Below the pieces are notes generated by a model. The model saw nothing but the letters and a program-made list of their open reading frames with translations. It searched no databases and had not been told where the DNA came from. This document shows, piece after piece, positions 10,004-19,377 of a DNA stretch of 64,000 bases. The translations under genes were made by a program, and so were the position numbers. Position 1 is the stretch's first letter. Every line of letters starts with the position of its first letter. This DNA comes from a bacterium (lineage in GTDB: Bacteria; Verrucomicrobiota; Verrucomicrobiia; Verrucomicrobiales; Akkermansiaceae). Where the stretch lies: positions 1-64,000 of the forward strand of contig JAAEZT010000017.1 of the NCBI GenBank assembly GCA_018222765.1. Reading direction: 5' to 3'.

Positions 10004-13000
10004 ATGACAAAGTATAAAAAACCTGGTTTTATGTCTCTATTCAACGTTCTCACATACAGCTTGGTTTCCATACTGATGCCTGTCTTCACGGTATCCGGGG
10101 AGACTCTTTCCTCGGCGAAAATTACCGAGTTTTTGGCCAGCAATGGAGACGGGATTGAAGATAGGAATGGCAAGCGCTCGGATTGGATCGAGCTTTGGAA
10201 TTCGACGAATAGGGCGGGAGATCTTGATGGATGGTATTTGACCGATGATCCGGAAAATTTAACCAAGTGGCGGATTCCTGCGGTGAATTTGGATGTGGGA
10301 GAGTATCTTCTGGTCTTCGCTTCAGGGGACGATCTTTCCGACCCTGCTAATGAGCTTCATACGAATTTTCAATTGCAGTCCGGGGAGGGGGGATACCTCG
10401 CGCTTGTGCAGCCGGACGGTGTGACGGTTAGCAGTGAATTTGTAAATTATCCCAAGCAGTTTGAGGATATTTCCTATGGTGTTGGGTTTGGAGTGCCGGC
10501 TGCTGAAGTTCTCGTGGAAGAGGGGGAGGCTGCGCGTGTCCATGTGCCGACTGGCGAGATTCCCGGCTGGCAGAATGTCGGACATGATGACTCCGGCTGG
10601 ATTGCTGCGACGACCGGAATTGGATTTGATTCTTTCGGGGGAAGCTATGAGCAATTTTTAGGAACGGGGGCTGCGGAGTTGAAGGCTGAAATGTCGGGAG
10701 CGAACGCCACTGCGTTTGTCAGGATTCCTTTTGACGTGCCGTCACCTGCGGGGCTGCAGGATCTCGTTCTCAGCGCGCGCTGGGAGGATGGATTTGTGGC
10801 CTATCTCAACGGAGTGGAAATTCACCGCGAACGTGCTCCCGATTCTCTTCTCTGGAATTCCCGATCTGATCCCCAAAGCGGTCGCAATGAGACCGAAGCG
10901 GTTGCCTTGAGCAGCTATCCGCTTACGACGGGTAGCTTGGTTCAAGGCGAGAACATTTTGGCGATCCATCTCTTGAATCAATCAACCGGGAGTTCGGACT
11001 TGTTGTTTTCACCCCGATTGACGGCAATGCGGGTGGATCTCAATGGTTCTTCAAGGGGATTCTTTCCAGTGCCCACTGCAGATGAGGCAAATAGCTTGCT
11101 TGTTGATGGTATTACCGAGGATACCAAATTCAGTGTTGACCGGGGGCTTCACGATGCTCCCTTTAGTCTGGCCATTACCTCTGAGACTCCTGAAGCCATC
11201 ATTCGGTATACCACTGATGGTACGCCGCCGAGCGAGACCGAGGGCACGGTCTACGCCGGGCCGATTACGGTCAATGAGACCACAGTGATTAGGGCGATAG
11301 CCTATCGGGAAGGGTTCCTCTCAACGAATGTCGATACGCACTCTTATATCTTCAGGGCCGACGTGGTGACGCAACCGGAGATGGCGACTTCGATCACGCA
11401 GCATCCGGTTTATGGACCGCAGATGATTGATGCACTTGGCTCTATTCCCACGGTTTCATTGACCTTTGATGGTTCGGATATTGATCGAACCGAGCTCCCC
11501 GTTTCGGTCGAACTTCTCAATTTTGAAACGGGCGCGAAACAGGTCGATGCGGGTGTAGTGCGTTATGGATCTTATTTTACCAATTTTCAAAAACGTAGTA
11601 TTCGTCTGCATTTTCGCTCCGAGTATGGTCCCAGCCGTCTGGAGTATCCATTGTTCGAAGAGACAAGCTATGAGATTCCTCCGACTGAAGATTTCGATGC
11701 ACTTGATTTGCGAGCGGGGAATCACGATATGATCAACCGGGGAGCCTACCTTTCAAACCGCTATACTGATGACGCGATGCTTGATATGGGAAATCTTTCA
11801 ACCCACGGGCGCTTCGTGCACTTGTATTTTAACGGGAAATATCGGGGGCAGTATCATCTGCGCGAACGATGGGATGCGGCATTTTCCGCGGATTATCTTC
11901 CGGGGAAAGAGGAAGAATATGATACTATCAATGCCAATAATTCGGGGTCGGAATTCGGTAACCCCGGTCTGCAACAACTTCAAGATGGTGATCTGACTGA
12001 TTGGGTGGCGATGCGAAATCTTCTGGGTGGTGCGACTCCTTATGGTTCGGTCAAGGATATGCTTGATGTTCCCAATCTCATCGACTTCATGTTGTTGTGG
12101 ACGATGGGAAATTCCGAGAGCGAATTTCGGGCAGCGGGCTCTCTTGAAAATGGGGAGGGCTTCAAGTTTTACGTCAAGGATGCGGATGGTTATTTGCGGA
12201 CTCCCAATGGAAACCACAACGTGACTCACAATGGACCGGTGAGTGCGTTGACCGAGTTTCGCAGCGAGGGGAACCCTGATTTTAAGATCGTTTTGGCAGA
12301 TCAGATTCACAAACGCTTCTTCAATGACGGTGCTCTGACTGCGGAGAGGAATATTGCTCGATTACAGCATCGTATTGATGAATGTAGTTTGAGTTACATC
12401 GCCGAAGCTGCGCGATGGAAATTTGTCAATGGGACAGCCAACCGGACCCCATCGCAGTGGCTGGCGTATCAGAATAACTTGGTCAATAACCACTTTCCGA
12501 ATCTTTCGTCGAGTCGACTTGGTCTCCTGAAGTCTGCCAACATGTATCCGGATATTGTGGCGCCCGTGCTTTCCCAGCACGGGGGTTCGGTAGCTCCGGG
12601 TGCCGGCATGACCATGACCACGGATGCATCCGCCATTTATTACACTCTTGACGGGAGTGATCCGCGCCTTCCAGGTGGAGCAATCAGTCCTGATGCGGTG
12701 CTTGCTCCTTTTGATGACGGAGTTCCAACCCCGGAGGATTTCGTTCTGACAGGGGCTATTTGGAAATACCTTGATGACGGTTCTGATCAAGGAACGGCCT
12801 GGTATGCCAGCGGATTTAATGATACCGCTTGGGCCGAGGGGCCATCGGAGCTTGGCTATAACGAGGGTGATGAGGGGCAGGTAATCGGTTCGGTAGATGT
12901 CGATCTGGAAAAACCTGGTCCTCAGCGTAATGCAACGTCCTATTTCCGACATAAAGTTGTCATCCCAAATCCGAGTTCTTTCTCTCGCTTCGATTTGGAC

Positions 13001-14263
13001 CTTCTCTACGACGACGGAGCGGCGGTCTACGTGAATGGCGTTGAGGTCGTTCGCACGACGAACCTACCGGAAAATGCCGGCTACGACGTCTATGCGACCA
13101 GTAGCACACCAGATGAAAATGCCTTCTTCCGCTACGAATTAACCACCGCCAATTTCGTTCCGGGAGAGAATGTCATTGCGGTTGAAGTCCACAATCAGAG
13201 TGCCACGAGTTCGGATGTCAGTTTTGATCTGCACCTTCGGGGTGAGATCGAAGCAACCAACGGCACCAACCGGACTTTGCCGGTTGTTCTCAATGCGCCC
13301 TCGCAATTTAAGGCCCGGGCCTATAATCAGGGATCGAATGAGTGGAGTGCGTTAACCTCGACATTCTTCAGTATCAATTCGGTTCCGGCTTCGGCTGACA
13401 ACTTGGTCATCTCCGAGATCCACTATCATCCGGCCGAACCGACAAGTGCGGCGGAGATTGCGGTGTCTACTAATCGGGACGATTATGAATTTATCGAACT
13501 TCTAAATGTGGGAACCCGGCCGCTTGAGCTGGAGGGGGTTCACTTTTCTGATGGAGTGTCATTTACCTTTGGTTCCGAGAGTCTGCTTGATCCCGGAGCA
13601 CGCGCGGTTCTTGTTCAGGACGTTGAGGCTTTCGCCGCGCGTTATGGCGAAGGCGTTTCGATCGCTGGCGAGTATTCCGGAAAACTCAATAACGGGGGAG
13701 AGCGACTTTCGCTTGATCTTGAGGGGGTGGGTGTCTTGCACGAGTTGGACTATGGCGATAATTCGCCCTGGCCGGCTGCCGCTGATGATAATGGAGTATC
13801 CCTAGTGTTGCGAAATGCTGAGAGTGCCCCTGATCATTCGCTACCGGAAAGTTGGGGTGCTCATACAACAGTTGGTGGAGGACCGGGTGTTGCTGATACG
13901 ATTTCTGAGTCCGGATTAGCGAACTGGAAGGCTGCGAACGGGGTGACGAGCGATGACGAAGACTCCGATCTTGATGGTCTTACAGCTTTGGTTGAGTATG
14001 CCCTCGGAACATTGCCGAATGTTCCCGATCACAATGCTCTCGTTCTCGGAAGGGTGGACTTTGAAGGTGCGGATTATTTGACCCTGCAATTTAACCAAAA
14101 CGTCGATGCCACGGATGTTGGTTTTCAGATTCAGTCATCAATAGATCTGGAGGGCTGGGTGGACGAAGATGGGGTCGAGGTGTCTCCGGGTGTTTATCGC
14201 CTTGCTACTCCGATCGCAGGAGAGACCCGCCACTTCCTTCGGCTGAAAATCTCAGTGCGTTAA
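10004..14263 (+). CDS. Large secreted lamin-tail/CotH-kinase-like protein
   Basis: The track ORF opens at GTG 9923. I prefer ATG 10004 (M28) because it places a normal signal peptide (MTKYKKPGFMSLFNVLTYSLVSILMPVFTVSG) at the N-terminus; ATG 10031 is an alternative. Modules: lamin-tail (ITEFLASN...DWIELWNS), galactose-binding-like jelly roll (DDSGWIAATTGIGFD...EDGFVAYLNGVEIHR), IRYTTDGTPPSETEGTVYAGP module, CotH region (VHLYFNGKYRGQYHLRERWD, then KDADGYLR), IYYTLDGSDPRLPGG module, second jelly roll (WKYLDDGSDQGTAW), second lamin-tail (VISEIHYHP) and C-terminal DLDGLTALVEYALG. Where its paralogues have HDAE, this one has KDAD. About 1,419 aa. Function unknown. Confidence 0.85.
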   Translation: MTKYKKPGFMSLFNVLTYSLVSILMPVFTVSGETLSSAKITEFLASNGDGIEDRNGKRSDWIELWNSTNRAGDLDGWYLTDDPENLTKWRIPAVNLDVGEYLLVFASGDDLSDPANELHTNFQLQSGEGGYLALVQPDGVTVSSEFVNYPKQFEDISYGVGFGVPAAEVLVEEGEAARVHVPTGEIPGWQNVGHDDSGWIAATTGIGFDSFGGSYEQFLGTGAAELKAEMSGANATAFVRIPFDVPSPAGLQDLVLSARWEDGFVAYLNGVEIHRERAPDSLLWNSRSDPQSGRNETEAVALSSYPLTTGSLVQGENILAIHLLNQSTGSSDLLFSPRLTAMRVDLNGSSRGFFPVPTADEANSLLVDGITEDTKFSVDRGLHDAPFSLAITSETPEAIIRYTTDGTPPSETEGTVYAGPITVNETTVIRAIAYREGFLSTNVDTHSYIFRADVVTQPEMATSITQHPVYGPQMIDALGSIPTVSLTFDGSDIDRTELPVSVELLNFETGAKQVDAGVVRYGSYFTNFQKRSIRLHFRSEYGPSRLEYPLFEETSYEIPPTEDFDALDLRAGNHDMINRGAYLSNRYTDDAMLDMGNLSTHGRFVHLYFNGKYRGQYHLRERWDAAFSADYLPGKEEEYDTINANNSGSEFGNPGLQQLQDGDLTDWVAMRNLLGGATPYGSVKDMLDVPNLIDFMLLWTMGNSESEFRAAGSLENGEGFKFYVKDADGYLRTPNGNHNVTHNGPVSALTEFRSEGNPDFKIVLADQIHKRFFNDGALTAERNIARLQHRIDECSLSYIAEAARWKFVNGTANRTPSQWLAYQNNLVNNHFPNLSSSRLGLLKSANMYPDIVAPVLSQHGGSVAPGAGMTMTTDASAIYYTLDGSDPRLPGGAISPDAVLAPFDDGVPTPEDFVLTGAIWKYLDDGSDQGTAWYASGFNDTAWAEGPSELGYNEGDEGQVIGSVDVDLEKPGPQRNATSYFRHKVVIPNPSSFSRFDLDLLYDDGAAVYVNGVEVVRTTNLPENAGYDVYATSSTPDENAFFRYELTTANFVPGENVIAVEVHNQSATSSDVSFDLHLRGEIEATNGTNRTLPVVLNAPSQFKARAYNQGSNEWSALTSTFFSINSVPASADNLVISEIHYHPAEPTSAAEIAVSTNRDDYEFIELLNVGTRPLELEGVHFSDGVSFTFGSESLLDPGARAVLVQDVEAFAARYGEGVSIAGEYSGKLNNGGERLSLDLEGVGVLHELDYGDNSPWPAAADDNGVSLVLRNAESAPDHSLPESWGAHTTVGGGPGVADTISESGLANWKAANGVTSDDEDSDLDGLTALVEYALGTLPNVPDHNALVLGRVDFEGADYLTLQFNQNVDATDVGFQIQSSIDLEGWVDEDGVEVSPGVYRLATPIAGETRHFLRLKISVR

Positions 14264-14295
14264 CTTTTGGTGTCGGTAGAAATTGAGCTAAAGCG

Positions 14296-14934
14296 ATGAC
14301 CTTGGATGAGGCTGCCCGGAAAATTTGGGACTACCATCTCATGAACCATGAGTTGGAGCCCCGCGAGCTGATCTGGGCGCTTGGGAGTTTGGACCTCCGG
14401 GTGGCTGACCGGGTGGCTGAGCTATGGCATGCCGGGATGGCTCCTCTGATCGTGATGTCGGGCGGTTTGGGGAATTTCACGGCGGAAATTTTTGAGAGGC
14501 CCGAAGCGGATCTGTTTGCCGAGAGAGCGATAGAGTTGGGCGTGCCAGAGAAAGTGATCTTGATTGAGAATCGCTCAACAAACACCGGAGAGAATGTCAA
14601 GTTTACCCGGGCGTTGTTAGAGAGTCGAGGGATTGAAGTCAGCCGGGTAATTGCGGTCCAGAAGCCCAATATGGAAAGGCGAACCTTTGCCACGATTTCG
14701 AAACAATGGCCGAAGCTTGATGTAAAAGTAACCTCGCCGAAGTTAACGCTGGAGGAATACTGCAACGAGGTCGTTCCGAAGGAGATGTTAATTCACATCA
14801 TGGTGGGAGATTTGGAGCGTATTATGAGATATCCTGAGATGGGGTTTATGACAGAGCAGGAAATCCCGGATAGAGTGAGGGAGGCTTTTCATCTACTCGT
14901 GGATGCTGGATTTACGGGGCATTTGATTCAGTAA
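14296..14934 (+). CDS. YdcF/SanA-like DUF218 protein
   Basis: DUF218 fold with WALGSLDLRVADRVAELWHAG, LIVMSGG and ENRSTNTGENVKFTRALL, which are hallmarks of YdcF-like proteins. The family binds S-adenosylmethionine or acts in envelope maintenance in some bacteria, but its reaction is not established. It lacks a signal peptide or membrane anchor, unlike SanA, so it is probably cytoplasmic like E. coli YdcF. 212 aa. It starts 32 bp after the CotH gene on the same strand and may be co-transcribed with it. Confidence 0.8.
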   Translation: MTLDEAARKIWDYHLMNHELEPRELIWALGSLDLRVADRVAELWHAGMAPLIVMSGGLGNFTAEIFERPEADLFAERAIELGVPEKVILIENRSTNTGENVKFTRALLESRGIEVSRVIAVQKPNMERRTFATISKQWPKLDVKVTSPKLTLEEYCNEVVPKEMLIHIMVGDLERIMRYPEMGFMTEQEIPDRVREAFHLLVDAGFTGHLIQ

Positions 14935-15002
14935 ATTGAGAGGAGCTATTTTTGAGGGGTTTAAGATTAGGATTCATTAATCTGTTGGAGCTTGCTTGAG
15001 AA

Positions 15003-15872
15003 ATGGTTAATCCTAATTTAGGTGACATGTGGGTTTGGTCCAAACTATCGGCGGTGAAGTGGACCGATGCGTGGGAAGAGCGGTTTTACGGAAATCCAAA
15101 TTCGGTGATCTCCGAGATAAAAGGGGGAAAGTCGATCCGGGTTGAGGTTTATTGTGAGGGTGAAGAGGAGGGTCTTAAGATTCAGAAACAATTCGGGGGA
15201 TCTGTTAGGGAGCTTAAAAAGGCCAACTGGGTGGCGATGAGCGCGCCGAAGGCGGAGGCGATATTAATTAGGGACCGGCTTGTGATTTCGCAACTCGAGG
15301 ATAAGAAAGAGATTGAGAAACTGAAGGCGAAGCATGCGGGTCGTGATGTCATTGTGATTCCGGCTGAAATGGCCTTCGGAACGGGGGATCACCCAACGAC
15401 GGCGACTTGTTTGCGGCGGCTGGTCGATTGTTCGCGGGAGCAGGAGAAGGAGGGCTGGAGTTTTTTAGATCTTGGGACTGGGAGTGGTGTGTTGGCGATT
15501 GCGGCGCGACTTTTGGGAGCGGGGGAAGTGCAGGCTTTTGACTTTGATGCGAAGGCTATCGAAGTAGCGACTCTCAATATTGAACGGAATGGTGTTTCAG
15601 ACATCGCGATGTTTGAGGAGGACGTATTTTCCTGGAAGAACCGGAAGAAGTTTAAAGTGATCGCGGCGAACCTTTTCGCGGCGGTGTTGATCGAGGCGCT
15701 ACCGCTGATGCGGAATTGGATTAAAGAAGACGGACGATTGATCCTTTCGGGGATTCTTTTTGAGCAGTGGCCGGATGTGGAAAAGACGGCGAGGGATTGT
15801 GGCTTTGAGTTGCTGAGCCATACCCCAAAAGGCAAGTGGGTCACGGCGACTTTCGATGTTGCCGATACTTGA
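15003..15872 (+). CDS. prmA: Ribosomal protein L11 methyltransferase
   Basis: SAM-dependent methylation of ribosomal protein L11. Signature motifs: FGTGDHPTTATCL, the SAM-binding FLDLGTGSGVLAIAA, and ANLFAAVLIEALP in the substrate loop. 289 aa is close to the family norm. The in-frame ATG at 15027 (MWVWSKLSAVKW) matches the usual PrmA N-terminus better than ATG 15003, and AGGTG precedes it, though very close to the start. Single gene convergent with rarA. Confidence 0.88.
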   Translation: MVNPNLGDMWVWSKLSAVKWTDAWEERFYGNPNSVISEIKGGKSIRVEVYCEGEEEGLKIQKQFGGSVRELKKANWVAMSAPKAEAILIRDRLVISQLEDKKEIEKLKAKHAGRDVIVIPAEMAFGTGDHPTTATCLRRLVDCSREQEKEGWSFLDLGTGSGVLAIAARLLGAGEVQAFDFDAKAIEVATLNIERNGVSDIAMFEEDVFSWKNRKKFKVIAANLFAAVLIEALPLMRNWIKEDGRLILSGILFEQWPDVEKTARDCGFELLSHTPKGKWVTATFDVADT

Positions 15873-15941
15873 GTTCTTTGAATGCGGATCTCGCGAATGT
15901 GAATTTTGCTGAGTAACGCTGGGGGTCGCGGCTCCCTTGGG

Positions 15942-17294
15942 TCACTCTGAGTCGCTCTCAAATTGGCTCTTCCAGAATTCGATGCGGTCTTTGATGCGCT
16001 TTTCCATGCCGTTGGCGGTGGGTTCATAGTAGCGGCGGCCCTCGGGGAGGTAGGAGTGGGGGGTAAAGTTTCCTTCGTAGTCGTGTGAGTAGAGGTATTG
16101 CATTGCGGCTTTGTCGGCTCCGGATTCTTCGGCGAGTTTTTTACGGAATCTTGTGCGAAGGTGTGCAGGGACTTCCAAGGTTGCCCCGCTGTTAATGTCG
16201 GCCTCGGCGGCACCGAGGGCAGCATAGGCGCTGTTGGATTTGGGTGCGGTGGCGAGATGGACGGTCGCGTGGGCCAAAGTGATGCGTCCTTCAGGCATGC
16301 CGATGAAGTCGAGGGCCTGTTGGGCGGAGACGGCAACTTGCAGGGCGGTGGAGTCAGCAAGGCCGATGTCTTCGGAAGCTGAAATGACGAGCCGTCGGGC
16401 GATGAAGCGTGGGTCTTCCCCAGCGTGGAGCATTTTGGCGAGCCAGTAGAGGGCGGCATCCGGATCGGAGCCGCGAATGGATTTGATGAAAGCGGATATG
16501 GTGTCGTAGTGCTGGTCGCCGTCAGAGTCGTAGAGGACGGCTTTTTCTTGGATTGATTCCTCGGCAATGGCGAGGTCGAGGACGATAGTGTCGTCGGTTT
16601 TCGGTGTGGTGAGGATAGCTAGCTCAAGGGCGGTGAGGGCTTTGCGGGCGTCGCCGTCGGCCTTGGTGGCGAGATGTTCAAGGGCGTCGGGATGGGCGTC
16701 GATCTTGAGCGAGCCAAAGCCCCGTTCATTGTCGGTGAGGGCTCGGTGGAGAAGCGGGAGGAGGTCCTCGGTGGCGACTGGTTCGAGTTGGAAAACCTGG
16801 GAGCGGGAGACGAGGGGGGAATTGACGTAGAAGTAGGGATTGTGCGTGGTGGCTCCAATGAAGCGAACGGTGCCGCGTTCGAGGTGGGGGAGGAGGGTGT
16901 CCTGCTGTGCTTTATTGAAGCGGTGAATTTCGTCGATGAAGAGGACGGTTGATTGGTCGCGGAGCTGTGAATAAGTTCGAGCGGCTTCGATTTTGGCACG
17001 GATTTCAGCGACGTTTGATTCGACACCGTTGAGGGATTCGAAGCGGGACCCCGTGGAGCGGGCGATGACGTTGGCGAGAGTGGTTTTTCCCGTACCAGGT
17101 GGTCCGTAGAAAATGAGTGAGGTGAAGCGGTCGGCTTCGATGGCGCGGCGAAGAAGCTTTCCCTCGGCGAGGATATGTTGCTGTCCGGCGATTTCCTCAA
17201 TGACGCGTGGTCGCATCCGGGCGGCGAGGGGTTCGCTGTTTCCGGGCGACGACGGTTCGGACTGAGATTCTTCCGGGAGAAAGAGCGAGTCCAT
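15942..17294 (-). CDS. rarA: Replication-associated recombination protein A (AAA+ ATPase)
   Basis: RarA/MgsA, a clamp-loader-like ATPase acting at stalled replication forks. Walker A GPPGTGKTTLANVIA, Walker B LFIDEIHRFNKAQQDTLL, sensor GATTHNPYF, and the family C-terminus YLYSHDYEGNFTPHSYLPEGRRYYEPT. The track ORF starts at 17594, but its first 100 residues are unlike RarA and overlap the carbonic anhydrase relic on the other strand. ATG 17294 (MDSLFLPEESQ), preceded by AGAGG, gives 450 aa, the usual length. Confidence 0.93.
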   Translation of the reverse strand: MDSLFLPEESQSEPSSPGNSEPLAARMRPRVIEEIAGQQHILAEGKLLRRAIEADRFTSLIFYGPPGTGKTTLANVIARSTGSRFESLNGVESNVAEIRAKIEAARTYSQLRDQSTVLFIDEIHRFNKAQQDTLLPHLERGTVRFIGATTHNPYFYVNSPLVSRSQVFQLEPVATEDLLPLLHRALTDNERGFGSLKIDAHPDALEHLATKADGDARKALTALELAILTTPKTDDTIVLDLAIAEESIQEKAVLYDSDGDQHYDTISAFIKSIRGSDPDAALYWLAKMLHAGEDPRFIARRLVISASEDIGLADSTALQVAVSAQQALDFIGMPEGRITLAHATVHLATAPKSNSAYAALGAAEADINSGATLEVPAHLRTRFRKKLAEESGADKAAMQYLYSHDYEGNFTPHSYLPEGRRYYEPTANGMEKRIKDRIEFWKSQFESDSE

Positions 17295-17354
17295 GGCCTC
17301 TTTTAAGAGCAAGGGTCGCTTATGGCTACGGAAATTTCTCGCCAAGGATGCGCC

Positions 17355-17621
17355 ATGAAGACATCGGCGACTCTTTTTGGGAATAATAAAGGTTGGGCTG
17401 AGAAAATGGAGATCAAGGAGGATGAATTGAACGCTTTGTGGAGTAAAGAAAGGCTCAACCGGCTCTGTGAATTGAATTTTTTGGCTCAAGCTAGTAATGT
17501 GAGTCGAACCAATATTATCAGGGATGCCTGGTCCGGCGGGCAGGATTTGAGTGTCCACAGCTGAATATACGGGTTGAGTTACGGAAGGCTCCAAGAGTTA
17601 GCTGATCCGCTTACGTCGTGA
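17355..17621 (+). pseudogene. Relic of a beta-carbonic anhydrase
   Basis: The N-terminal piece (ATLFGNNKGWAEKM) matches the start of Can-type beta-carbonic anhydrases (LF.NN..W...M). It is joined directly to the C-terminal piece (KERLNRLCELNFLAQASNV, then IIRDAWSGGQDLSVHS), which matches the family segment RLDTLCELNVMEQV...AWKRGQKVTIHGW. Roughly 100-120 internal residues, including the CxDSR and HxxC zinc ligands, are missing. The frame stops at TGA 17562, exactly where the family has Trp (TGG), and then continues as IYGLSYGRLQELADPLTS to TGA 17619. The deletion plus the nonsense codon mean it cannot encode an active enzyme. Confidence 0.8.
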
Positions 17622-17665
17622 AGCGGGTCTTGCCAAAAGAGGCGTAATCGAGTGATATTCCTGAC

Positions 17666-18169
17666 GTGAGCGATACACAACAGCCCCTGGTGGGAGTGGT
17701 CATGGGAAGTGATTCCGATTGGCCGACGATGGAAAAAGCGGTGGAGGTTCTCGAGGAATTCGGAGTTCCTTATGAAACCAAGGTCGTGAGTGCGCATCGG
17801 ACTCCAGAATTGTTGGTGCAATATTCCAAGACTGCGCAGGACCGTGGACTGAAAGTGATTATTGCCGGGGCCGGAGGGGCAGCGCACTTGCCGGGAATGG
17901 TGGCCTCGATGACGATTTTACCCGTATTGGGAGTTCCGGTGAAGTCCCGGGCGCTGAGTGGAATGGATTCGCTTTTGTCGATCGTGCAGATGCCGAAAGG
18001 GATCCCGGTGGCGACTTTCGCGATTGGTGAGGCCGGAGCGGGGAATGCCGGGCTTTCGGCGGTATCGATTTTGGCAACCTCGGACGCGGGACTTGCAGAG
18101 AAGTTGCAAGAGTTTCGCGACAATCAACGTGACACGGTCCTTGGAAAAGTTCTTCCTCCTCAAGATTGA
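17666..18169 (+). CDS. purE: N5-carboxyaminoimidazole ribonucleotide mutase
   Basis: Class I PurE, converting N5-CAIR to CAIR in purine synthesis. [40 protein letters not shown] and [33 protein letters not shown] are diagnostic. 167 aa. Start is GTG 17666 ([12 protein letters not shown]). Its TGA overlaps the purK start (ATGA), so the pair is translationally coupled. Confidence 0.97.
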   Translation: MSDTQQPLVGVVMGSDSDWPTMEKAVEVLEEFGVPYETKVVSAHRTPELLVQYSKTAQDRGLKVIIAGAGGAAHLPGMVASMTILPVLGVPVKSRALSGMDSLLSIVQMPKGIPVATFAIGEAGAGNAGLSAVSILATSDAGLAEKLQEFRDNQRDTVLGKVLPPQD

Positions 18170-19287
18170 TGACGCTTGGAATTCTCGGTGGCGGACAACT
18201 CGCCCGCATGCTTTGTCTCGATGCCCGCCGGATGGGGTTTCGAACGGTTGTCTGGAGTGGCACCCCGACGGCGGAGCCGACCGAGGGAGTAGCCGATGTT
18301 CTCATCAAGAAGGGGTTTGATGATGATGTTGCCCGTGCCGAGTTTTGCGGACAGGTTGATGTGGCGACGGTGGAGTTTGAAAATATTCCACTGAAGACCC
18401 TGAAAGCGGTGGAGGAAGAAATTGAACTTTATCCCTCGGCTGAAAGTATTGGCGTGAGTCAGCATCGTTCGCGGGAGAAGGCTTTTTTGCGGGAACATGA
18501 GATTCCCTGCGCGCCATTTGCACTCGTGAATTCGCTGGAAGATCTGGAGAGGGCTTATGCAGAGGTCGGGCCGGTGGGCGTCTTGAAAACGGCGGCGTTT
18601 GGCTATGACGGCAAGGGGCAGGTGAAGCTTACGGGAGCGGAACAACTTTCCGAGGCCTGGCAAAGTGTCGAGGGACAGCCGTCGGTGCTGGAAGGCTTTG
18701 TGGATTTTCAATGTGAGATTTCCGTTTTGGTGGCTCGTGATGCCGAGGGGAAGAGTTTGGCATTTCCTCCGGTGGAGAATCAGCATCGTCATCACATGCT
18801 GGATCTCACAATTGCGCCGGCGCGGGTGTCCGATGTGATTCTCGATGATGCCAAGACGATTGCGATCAAGCTGGCGGAAGCGATGGGGTATCGTGGGCTC
18901 TTGGCGGTGGAGTTTTTTGTGGAAAAGTCAGGTCGCGTCATTGTGAATGAAATGGCACCGCGACCGCATAACTCGGGGCACTTTTCGATGAACGGGAGCG
19001 TTACTTCTCAGTTTGAACAACAGCTTCGGGCGGTATGTGGATTGCCCTTGGGATCAACGGAATTACATGGCGAGACTGTGATGGTGAATCTTCTCGGGGA
19101 TATGTGGCGGGGGGAACCGCGTGAGTTGGATACAGCCGCAATTTTTGAGACGGAGGGTGCGAAGCTGCATCTATACGGCAAGAGCGACCCGGGGGAGCGT
19201 CGTAAGATGGGACATTTGAATTTGGTGGGTGGCGAGGGGGTGCTGGAGCGAGCGATTCGGTTGAAGCTCCGTTTGTTGGGGGCATGA
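18169..19287 (+). CDS. purK: N5-carboxyaminoimidazole ribonucleotide synthase
   Basis: ATP-grasp enzyme carboxylating AIR to N5-CAIR, the substrate of PurE. LGILGGGQLARMLCLDARRMG at the N-terminus, KTAAFGYDGKGQ in the ATP-grasp domain and NEMAPRPHNSGHFSMNGSVTSQFEQQLRA near the C-terminus are family signatures. The track start (TTG 18166) is one codon early; ATG 18169 overlaps the purE TGA. 372 aa. Confidence 0.96.
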   Translation: MTLGILGGGQLARMLCLDARRMGFRTVVWSGTPTAEPTEGVADVLIKKGFDDDVARAEFCGQVDVATVEFENIPLKTLKAVEEEIELYPSAESIGVSQHRSREKAFLREHEIPCAPFALVNSLEDLERAYAEVGPVGVLKTAAFGYDGKGQVKLTGAEQLSEAWQSVEGQPSVLEGFVDFQCEISVLVARDAEGKSLAFPPVENQHRHHMLDLTIAPARVSDVILDDAKTIAIKLAEAMGYRGLLAVEFFVEKSGRVIVNEMAPRPHNSGHFSMNGSVTSQFEQQLRAVCGLPLGSTELHGETVMVNLLGDMWRGEPRELDTAAIFETEGAKLHLYGKSDPGERRKMGHLNLVGGEGVLERAIRLKLRLLGA

Positions 19288-19377
19288 TTTTTTCCGGGCT
19301 GGAACTCGGCGTTTCCTGAAGAGCATTTCCGTGCGCCTTGGCTTGCGGTTGGAGTGAATTGCATTGAAGGTGGCTGC

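Noticed and set aside
15389-16567. 392-aa minus-strand ORF
   Set aside because: Shadow of prmA and rarA: spans both real genes in another frame with Pro/Ser/Thr-rich composition.
17294-17594. N-terminal extension of RarA in the ORF track (100 aa)
   Set aside because: Unlike RarA, antisense to the carbonic anhydrase relic, and a better start with a ribosome-binding site exists at 17294.
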